Source: Nitrospira sp.
GTDB taxonomy: Bacteria; Nitrospirota; Nitrospiria; Nitrospirales; Nitrospiraceae
Reading direction: 5' to 3'
Length of the DNA stretch: 11,301 nt
Assembly (NCBI GenBank): GCA_020697375.1
Contig: JAJFBJ010000104.1
Location: 1 to 11,301, forward strand
In this document: positions 6,827-11,301 of the stretch, in pieces
How positions within the stretch are numbered: the stretch's first letter is position 1
How the letters are laid out: every line of letters starts with the position of its first letter
Notes under the pieces: model-generated
What the model was told of the DNA's origin: nothing
Databases searched by the model: none
The model's input: only the letters and a program-made list of their open reading frames with translations
Translations under genes and position numbers: made by a program

Positions 6827-8737
6827 TTAGACCGCTGCCCCGGCGGTATGCCAGGCCCGTGCATTCTGGACCAGTTCAGAGGTATCGAGGATCAGTACGA
6901 CCTTGCCTTCACCGGTAATGGTCGCGCCCGACACACCCTTGACCGTTTCGAGATAGTCCCAGATGGATTTGATGACCACTTCTTCTTGTGAGCGCAGTTC
7001 GTCGACCACGACCCCGACCCGTCGGTCGCCCAATGCGGCCACCACGACATAAAATCGGTCCCTCTCAGAATCGGTCGGGATTTCAAACTCTTGTGCCAGG
7101 CGAATCAGCGGCAGTACCCGGTCCCGTAGATGCAGAACCTCGCGCCCATTGATCGTCTTGATGTCCGTACGTGAAATCCGAACCGCTTCGATCACCGTGC
7201 TCAGCGGGATGGCGAAGATCGATCGCTCCACTTCCACCATCAACGCTTGAATGATCGCGATGGTCAGAGGCAGTTTGATGATGATCTGGCTGCCTTTGCC
7301 CGGTTCGGATTCCAAATCCACACTGCCGTTGATCTTTCGAATGTTGGTTCGAACGACATCCATGCCGACGCCACGGCCGGATACGTCGGTGACTTGCTCG
7401 GCCGTGCTGAACCCCGGCAAAAAAATGAGATTCAGCACCTCGCGATGTTCCATCGTAGCCAGTTCCGCTTCCCCGATCAGGCCCTTGGCCAAGGCCTTGG
7501 CTTTGATCTTCTCGACAGGAATACCGCGCCCGTCGTCGTTGATGCGGATGACGATGCTATTGCCTTCCTGGCTTGCGGCGATGGTGAGCTGTCCTTCGCC
7601 CTGCTTTCCTTTGGCTTGCCGTTCAGCGGGAGTCTCAATCCCATGGTCGATGGCATTGCGCACCAGGTGGACCAGCGGATCACCGATTTCATCGGCGACG
7701 GATTTGTCGAGTTCAGTTTCTTCTCCGCGCATCTCCAACCGGACCTGCTTGTTCAGTTTCTGCGAAAGGTCACGCACCATGCGCGGCAGCTTGGCGAAGA
7801 CTTTCTTGATCGGGAGCATGCGGGTTTTCATGACGGCCAGTTGCAGATCGGTCGTCACCAGATTGAGCTGCGCGAGGGTTTCGCTCAGAACACGAACCTG
7901 AGGGTCCGATTCATGGTTCTGTTCCAGCTGGGTGCCGATCTTGATCAGACGATTGCGGCCCAGGACCAACTCACCGACCAGATTCATCACGCTGTCGAGC
8001 CGTTTGGTTTCCACCCGAATGGTCGCGTCTTCTTCAGGCGGTCTCGGTTGTTTGTCCTGCTTTTGGAGGGCCTGATCCAGCGCCCGCTCGGTGATGGCTT
8101 TGGCCTGGAGTAGAATTTCTCCCAATGGGGTCTTGGGATCAGGCTGATGCTGTTGCGCATTGAGAGCGTCTAACACCTGGCCTTTCGACGCCAGACCCTC
8201 GTCCACCAGAATTTCGCCTAACGTGTGCGTCGCCGAAGCGGGAGAGACTTGCGATTCGGATGCGGACAGCGTGCCGATCGGCGACACCGTCGCAGTCTTT
8301 GCCTCTATCGAATGAACCGAGGCAGCGGCCGGCTCCGACAGGCTGGTTTTCCCGTTGATGATATCGTCCAACTTGGCGGAGATTTCTTCGGTGGGCACGT
8401 GCGCGTCGGTTCCCGATCCACGAATGTCGGCCATGATCGCTTTGATGACGTCTATGGTTTCCAGGATGACGCTGATCACGACCGGGACGACCGCCATCTC
8501 TCCCTGCCGGAGCTTATTCAGAATGTTTTCTCCGCGATGGGCGACGTCGACCAAATGGTTGAACCCCAGGAAGCCGGCGGATCCTTTCATGCTATGCATC
8601 GCACGAAAGATTTCATTGAGAAGGTCTGTGTTGTTGGGATCGGACTCCAATGTCACGAACCGCTGATCCAAGACCTCCAGCATCTCGTTGGACTCGGTTA
8701 GAAAGTCGTTGAGTATTTCCTGCATTTCATCGCTCAT
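6827..8737 (-). CDS. cheA: Chemotaxis histidine kinase CheA
   Basis: Central kinase of the array; autophosphorylates in response to receptors and passes phosphate to CheY, CheB and probably CheV. 636 residues. P1/HPt domain about 1-105 with phospho-acceptor H48 (AMHSMKGSAGF). The linker, about 106-235, has no recognisable P2 CheY/CheB-binding domain but has two LGEIL repeats (see separate entry). P3 dimerisation domain about 240-320 (RLDSVMNLVGELVLGRNRL). P4 ATPase has the N box around N361 (LVRNAIDHGIE), G1 NDDGRGIP (400-407) and G2 GRGVGMD (454-460). P5 CheW-like domain covers about 495-625. All catalytic boxes appear intact. ATG 8737 follows GAGGTGG, which overlaps the cheZ stop codon, so the two are probably translationally coupled. 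Confidence 0.97.
   Translation of the reverse strand: MSDEMQEILNDFLTESNEMLEVLDQRFVTLESDPNNTDLLNEIFRAMHSMKGSAGFLGFNHLVDVAHRGENILNKLRQGEMAVVPVVISVILETIDVIKAIMADIRGSGTDAHVPTEEISAKLDDIINGKTSLSEPAAASVHSIEAKTATVSPIGTLSASESQVSPASATHTLGEILVDEGLASKGQVLDALNAQQHQPDPKTPLGEILLQAKAITERALDQALQKQDKQPRPPEEDATIRVETKRLDSVMNLVGELVLGRNRLIKIGTQLEQNHESDPQVRVLSETLAQLNLVTTDLQLAVMKTRMLPIKKVFAKLPRMVRDLSQKLNKQVRLEMRGEETELDKSVADEIGDPLVHLVRNAIDHGIETPAERQAKGKQGEGQLTIAASQEGNSIVIRINDDGRGIPVEKIKAKALAKGLIGEAELATMEHREVLNLIFLPGFSTAEQVTDVSGRGVGMDVVRTNIRKINGSVDLESEPGKGSQIIIKLPLTIAIIQALMVEVERSIFAIPLSTVIEAVRISRTDIKTINGREVLHLRDRVLPLIRLAQEFEIPTDSERDRFYVVVAALGDRRVGVVVDELRSQEEVVIKSIWDYLETVKGVSGATITGEGKVVLILDTSELVQNARAWHTAGAAV
8054..8227 (-). 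other. Tandem MshEN-like LGEIL repeats in the CheA linker
   Basis: CheA residues 171-228 hold two related helical motifs, TLGEILVDEGLASKGQVLDA (172-191, continuing LNAQQ) and PLGEILLQAKAITERALDQA (204-223, continuing LQKQ), whose LGEIL starts are 32 residues apart. The pattern LGxhL-x3-G-x-h-x5-L-x2-AL-x2-Q is that of the T2SSE_N/MshEN fold. The Arg of the RLG consensus is Thr or Pro here, and the second copy lacks the Gly, so nucleotide binding is uncertain. A structural or docking role is equally possible. Confidence 0.7.
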
Positions 8738-8746
8738 AACCCCACC

Positions 8747-9397
8747 TCAGTTAAATCCGAATTGCTTCAGAATCTCATCGGCGAGATCCTGGTTCATCGA
8801 GGTATTCTTGGTCGCTTCCAGTTGCTTCAACATATCGCTGGCCTTGTCCTGATCCTTTTTCGCCGCCTGTTTCTGGTACGGACCGAATACCACCACCAGT
8901 TGGAGAAGCTTGTGCTCGACTTCATCGAGAATGGTCACCAATTTGTTGACGCTCTGCGCCACCAGATCCTGAAACGATAAGGCGGTCATGATATCGAGCA
9001 GACGTTTGTCATCCTGCCCGAGGATCTGTCCGATGGTCTGAAGCTGTTGCTTCAATGCAGGGGATGCCTGAGTTTGCTGCAGCGCCCTGGTCATCTCTTG
9101 GAGCAGGGCGCCGAGTTGGATATGAGTATCCTGGATGGCTTCCACCTGCCGCATGACCTCGTGCGTCCCCTGTTCCGTCAAGGTCTTCAGATTGGTGAGA
9201 TGAGTCACTGCTTGAGGCAGCTGTTCTGTCGAGCTATTGACCGGCGCACTGAATTCCGACAATGTCCGCATCGTGGTATCGATAAATCGCGCCAATTCCC
9301 CGAGCTCATCATAAAGCTTAGTATTGGGGTCCTGTCCGTTCCCGTCTGAATCGTTCGTTGCGCTTGCCGACTGGGTTCTCGCAGGGGATTGTGCCAT
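8747..9397 (-). CDS. cheZ: Chemotaxis protein phosphatase CheZ
   Basis: Dephosphorylates CheY-P so that the motor signal decays quickly. With the start used here it has 216 residues, close to the 214 of E. coli CheZ. A long helical hairpin runs from about 65 to 170. The active-site helix reads SFQDLVAQ, with D144 and Q148 at the positions of the catalytic Asp143 and Gln147 of E. coli. A charged Lys/Gln/Asp linker is followed by a C-terminal helix QDLADEILKQFGF, which matches the CheY-binding tail (hydrophobic-acidic, ending in GF). ATG 9397 was chosen because GAGG lies six bases upstream; the GTG at 9409 has no ribosome site. It follows cheY by 26 bases and precedes cheA by 9, an order also known from Pseudomonas. 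Residues before about 30 are low-complexity Ser/Asn/Gln/Asp-rich. Confidence 0.92.
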   Translation of the reverse strand: MAQSPARTQSASATNDSDGNGQDPNTKLYDELGELARFIDTTMRTLSEFSAPVNSSTEQLPQAVTHLTNLKTLTEQGTHEVMRQVEAIQDTHIQLGALLQEMTRALQQTQASPALKQQLQTIGQILGQDDKRLLDIMTALSFQDLVAQSVNKLVTILDEVEHKLLQLVVVFGPYQKQAAKKDQDKASDMLKQLEATKNTSMNQDLADEILKQFGFN

Positions 9398-9423
9398 CGC
9401 CGCCCTCACCGGTTAGGAGTCGA

Positions 9424-9804
9424 TTATTTGAAAATCTTGTTGATCTTTTCCTGCATCGTCTCGGCGGTGAATGGTTTGACGACATAGTTGCTCACGCCTG
9501 CCTGGACGGCCTCCATGAGGTTTTCTTTTTGCGCCTCGGCCGTGACCATCAAGACCGGAATCTTTTTTAGTTTTTCATCGGCACGGATTGCGCGCAGCAG
9601 ATCGATTCCCATCATGACCGGCATATTCCAGTCGGACACGACAAACCCATAACTGTCTGCCTGCAACTTGGTGAGCGCATCCTGCCCGTTCTCGGCCTCC
9701 TCCAGATTGTTGAAGCCGAGCTGTTTGAGAATATTCTTCACGATGCGCCGCATGGTGGACATGTCGTCGACGACAAGAATTTTCATGTTGGGATCGGCTG
9801 GCAT
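9424..9804 (-). CDS. cheY: Chemotaxis response regulator CheY
   Basis: Single-domain receiver that carries the signal from CheA to the flagellar switch (FliM). 126 residues with all key positions present: D13 and D14 for Mg binding, phospho-acceptor D58 (VVSDWNMP), T88 (VTAEA), Y107 and K110 (YVVKPF). The sequence [23 protein letters not shown] and INKIF is very close to proteobacterial CheY. One departure is MMG at 64-66, where the family usually has (N/K)MDG or similar. The ATG at 9804 is preceded by TAAGGAGG with a seven-base spacer, and this ribosome site includes the stop codon of cheR (9819..9817), so the two genes are tightly coupled. No output domain is present. Confidence 0.97.
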   Translation of the reverse strand: MPADPNMKILVVDDMSTMRRIVKNILKQLGFNNLEEAENGQDALTKLQADSYGFVVSDWNMPVMMGIDLLRAIRADEKLKKIPVLMVTAEAQKENLMEAVQAGVSNYVVKPFTAETMQEKINKIFK

Positions 9805-9816
9805 GCATCATCCTCC

Positions 9817-10680
9817 TTACTGTTTTTCATGAATAACGGAACGGCCCGCGTGAATGGCCCTGAAGAGGCCGGTTGTATCGTGCAACGTTTCGGAAAAACC
9901 GATCATCAAGTACCCCTTGGGCCGCAACGCGTCCCGCAGGTCTGAAATAATCTGCATTTTGGCTTTGTCGTCGAAATAGATGAGGCAGTTGCGACAAAAC
10001 ACCATATCCATCCCGCGCACCAACTTGAGGCGAGGGCGGTCGTAAAGATTCACCGTCATGAACCGGACCATGTTTTTCACCACAGGGAGGAGAGTCTGCT
10101 GGTCGGCCGTCCCGGTAAAATATTTCGCGAGCATGGCGGCTGGTACCTTTCGCAGGGAATGCGAGCTGTATTTGGCGGCTCTCGCGATATTCAGAACGCT
10201 TTCACTGATATCCGTGGCCAAAATGTCAATGGACCAACCGGCCAGAGGAGGATGGTCGCGCAAGAGCAACGCCAGGGTGTAGGGCTCGTCACCGGTGGAG
10301 CAAGCGGCACTCCAAATACGAATCTGTTTCGTCGCCGCATTGGTTTTCATGACTTCGGGGATCATGACTTTCATGAACGTATCGAGCTGCGCTTCGTCGC
10401 GGAAAAAGTAGGTCTCATTGGTGGTGATGACCGTGTACAGTTCGGTGAACTCCCGGTCACGGTACGCATCGAACCGCAAGAAATTGAGGTACTGTTCGAA
10501 TGTCTGGCAACGGCAGGCTTTCAATCGGAGCTGCAGGCGATTTTCCAAGAGATAGGTTTTGTTTTCCTGGAAATGGATGCCCGTCTGTTCGTAAATCAAA
10601 TCCCGGAGATGCTTGAACGTATCGAGATTCAACTTGGCCGCTGGCACATCGGACTTTTTCACCGTATTCGTGTCGGCCAT
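9817..10680 (-). CDS. cheR: Chemotaxis protein methyltransferase CheR
   Basis: Transfers methyl groups from S-adenosylmethionine to receptor glutamates; counterpart of CheB. With the start used here it has 287 residues, matching E. coli CheR (286). An N-terminal helical domain (about 17-85) leads to TNETYFFRD (88-95). The SAM-binding Rossmann domain has WSAACSTGDEPYTLAL (123-138), the Asp of ATDIS (155-159), FCRNCLIYFD (228-237) and GYLMIGFSETL (256-266). Small departures from the family consensus are Ala for Gly in WSAGCS, Asp for Glu in STGEEPY, and Cys for Val in CRNVLIYF. ATG 10680 was chosen for the AAGAGG six bases upstream and the fit in length. ATG 10779 would add 33 residues, but they have no ribosome site and do not look like CheR. 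Confidence 0.95.
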   Translation of the reverse strand: MADTNTVKKSDVPAAKLNLDTFKHLRDLIYEQTGIHFQENKTYLLENRLQLRLKACRCQTFEQYLNFLRFDAYRDREFTELYTVITTNETYFFRDEAQLDTFMKVMIPEVMKTNAATKQIRIWSAACSTGDEPYTLALLLRDHPPLAGWSIDILATDISESVLNIARAAKYSSHSLRKVPAAMLAKYFTGTADQQTLLPVVKNMVRFMTVNLYDRPRLKLVRGMDMVFCRNCLIYFDDKAKMQIISDLRDALRPKGYLMIGFSETLHDTTGLFRAIHAGRSVIHEKQ

Positions 10681-10793
10681 CGCATGCCTCTTCATGAACC
10701 GTTGCAGGTGATGGGTCGGATGCGCTCGGACAGCCGAGCCGTCCCGGATGTGCGATCCTGCCAGTTCTGCGCTCCCCATGCGGGGGACAAGGA
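10681..10793. promoter_or_regulatory. Leader between the HTH gene and cheR
   Basis: If cheR starts at 10680, this 113-base gap is the largest in the che series. It contains a perfect 6-bp inverted repeat with a 4-base loop (GCTCGG-ACAG-CCGAGC, 10724-10739) and a short CCCC-ATGC-GGGG palindrome (10775-10786 region). No T run follows either, so they are not typical terminators. They could be mRNA leader structure, an attenuator or a protein-binding site. No convincing promoter hexamers were seen. Confidence 0.35.
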
Positions 10794-11027
10794 TCAGTTC
10801 TGGCGAGCCCGGCTATGCATCCAATCTTGAATGTCGCGCCGGAGAAATCGCCAATGCTTCCCGATTTTGGAAGCCGGCAGCTGTCCCAGGCGGGCGAGCT
10901 TATACACCGTGGATTTGGGGACGCGTAGAAACCGCGCCACTTCCATGACGGTCAAAATTTCGCTCTCCGAGGAGGATGTGCTGTCGGCATTCGTTTTGGT
11001 GATTGTTGCTGGGATTGCATCGTTCAT
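10794..11027 (-). CDS. Excisionase/MerR-type HTH DNA-binding protein
   Basis: Small putative DNA-binding protein of 77 residues. Residues about 25-72 form an excisionase-family (HTH_17) winged-helix domain: LTVMEVARFLRVPKSTVYKLARLGQLPASKIGKHWRF, then RRDIQDWM. The recognition helix is PKSTVYKLARLG, and the KIGKHWRF turn is the usual wing. The first 24 residues are a Thr/Ser-rich tail with no predicted structure. No integrase, att site or other phage gene is near, so a regulatory role is more likely than recombination (inference). It heads the che series in the same direction, with cheR 113 bases on. ATG 11027 has no clear ribosome site; an in-frame TTG at 10952 follows GGAGAG with good spacing and would remove only the tail. 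The target is unknown; self-regulation from the divergent gap is possible. Confidence 0.85.
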   Translation of the reverse strand: MNDAIPATITKTNADSTSSSESEILTVMEVARFLRVPKSTVYKLARLGQLPASKIGKHWRFLRRDIQDWMHSRARQN

Positions 11028-11054
11028 GACGGATGAGGTATCGGTGGGGTGGGT

Positions 11055-11072
11055 CCCAAACTTTAGTTGGGG
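11055..11072. repeat. Imperfect hairpin upstream of the HTH gene
   Basis: CCCAAAC-TTTA-GTTGGGG forms a seven-pair stem with one A/G mismatch and a TTTA loop. It would lie in the 5' leader of the HTH transcript if transcription begins further right. It directly abuts the next inverted repeat. Confidence 0.45.
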
Positions 11073-11073
11073 T

Positions 11074-11093
11074 TGTCGCGCGATCGGGCGACA
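11074..11093. repeat. Operator-like inverted repeat upstream of the HTH gene
   Basis: TGTCGC and GCGACA are exact inverted arms of 6 bp separated by GCGATCGG, giving a 20-bp dyad. It lies 47 bases upstream of the HTH start codon. Its position fits an operator for self-control or a site for a flagellar regulator, but no known consensus was recognised. Confidence 0.45.
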
Positions 11094-11226
11094 GAACTAT
11101 AGGAGGGGCTTGCTGCAGTCACGGAAAGGGGCACAGAAGGGCGCTTCCGGTTATGCTCATGTTTTTCCCTGTGGAAACCGATAAGAAAGAGCGGCAAACA
11201 GACACAACGGGGAGAAATGTGTCCGG

Positions 11227-11301
11227 ATGGCTGTGATCGTCTCGGTTGGATCGGGAAAGGGCGGCGTGGGCAAGAGCGTCATGGCCGCCAATCTGGCCCT
11301 C
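11227..11301 (+). CDS. MinD/ParA/FlhG-family ATPase, 5' end only
   Basis: The first 25 codons are present and the gene runs out of the window. They read MAVIVSVGSGKGGVGKSVMA and continue AANLAL: a hydrophobic beta strand and the deviant Walker A motif KGGVGKS of the SIMIBI ATPases. In a flagellar locus the best guess is FlhG/FleN, which controls flagellar number and placement, or a ParC-type ATPase that positions the chemotaxis array. A general MinD, Mrp or plasmid-type ParA cannot be excluded from this fragment. ATG 11227 was taken because no earlier in-frame start gives a better family fit; the nearest purine-rich site, GGGGAG, is 12 bases away, so the ribosome site is poor. It is divergent from the HTH gene. 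Confidence 0.85.
   Translation, partial: MAVIVSVGSGKGGVGKSVMAANLAL

Larger units (their letters stand above)
11028..11226. promoter_or_regulatory. Divergent intergenic region between the HTH gene and the MinD-like ATPase
   Basis: This 199-base region lies between divergent starts and should carry the promoter of the che series and that of the ATPase gene. On the plus strand ACCGATAA (11177-11184) resembles the -10 of flagellar sigma-28 promoters, but the bases 15 upstream are not TAAA, so this is weak. Two inverted repeats lie at 11055-11072 and 11074-11093. A plus-strand AGGAGG (11101-11106) precedes a 24-codon TTG-start frame ending at 11184, which I do not call a gene. Confidence 0.5.

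Noticed and set aside
7247..8113. Long plus-strand open frame of 288 codons opposite cheA
   Set aside because: It lies wholly antisense to cheA, whose P3, P4 and linker motifs are intact; composition is that of a complement frame and no ribosome site precedes it.
10681..10779. N-terminal extension of CheR from ATG 10779
   Set aside because: Would add 33 residues unlike any CheR and lacks a Shine-Dalgarno; ATG 10680 has AAGAGG and gives the normal length.
10794..11027. HTH protein as evidence of a prophage or integrative element
   Set aside because: The excisionase-type fold is common in regulators, and no integrase, att-like repeat or tRNA gene is present in the window.
11110..11184. 24-codon TTG-start frame behind AGGAGG in the divergent region, possible leader peptide
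   Set aside because: The ribosome-like site is good, but the peptide has no Leu/Trp/His-type attenuator bias and no partner hairpin or T run before the ATPase gene.

Overview
The window looks like a chromosomal flagellar chemotaxis locus from a Gram-negative, flagellated, moderately GC-rich bacterium. The gene set (CheZ together with CheV, a haem-binding chemoreceptor, a CheA with a non-standard linker, a MotC/MotD-type stator) fits Nitrospirota such as Nitrospira, or a deltaproteobacterial-grade lineage. That placement is inferred from gene content; no rRNA or other marker gene is present. No tRNA, rRNA, CRISPR array or transposase was seen.

Layout. Almost everything is on the minus strand, so transcription runs from high to low coordinates. 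At the right edge (11227 onward, plus strand) a MinD/ParA/FlhG-type ATPase begins and runs out of the window. Divergent from it, and apparently first in the che cluster, is a 77-residue excisionase-type HTH protein (10794-11027). Then come cheR, cheY, cheZ, cheA, cheV, cheB, a methyl-accepting chemotaxis protein (mcp) and cheW, with gaps of 9 to about 113 bases. Most have a good Shine-Dalgarno sequence, and in two cases it overlaps the preceding stop codon. After cheW, a small plus-strand gene of about 80 codons with a strong ribosome site (2016-2258) interrupts the minus-strand series. Further left are the stator genes motA and motB (1103-1873, 269-1051), which therefore probably form their own transcription unit. 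At the extreme left is a roughly 260-base region with no secure gene, then the start codon of another minus-strand gene leaving the window.

How the parts work together. The chemoreceptor senses a signal through a periplasmic c-type-haem domain and controls CheA through CheW and CheV. CheA phosphorylates CheY, CheB and probably CheV. CheZ removes phosphate from CheY. CheR and CheB set receptor methylation. CheY-P acts on the flagellar switch, while MotA/MotB supply torque. CheC and CheD are absent from the window.

Points worth a second look: the CXXCH haem motif in the receptor; two LGEIL repeats resembling MshEN (c-di-GMP receptor) motifs in the CheA linker; the unrecognised small helical protein between the che and mot units; the HTH protein heading the operon; and an exact 12-bp tandem duplication in motB that duplicates KNRR inside the peptidoglycan-binding motif.
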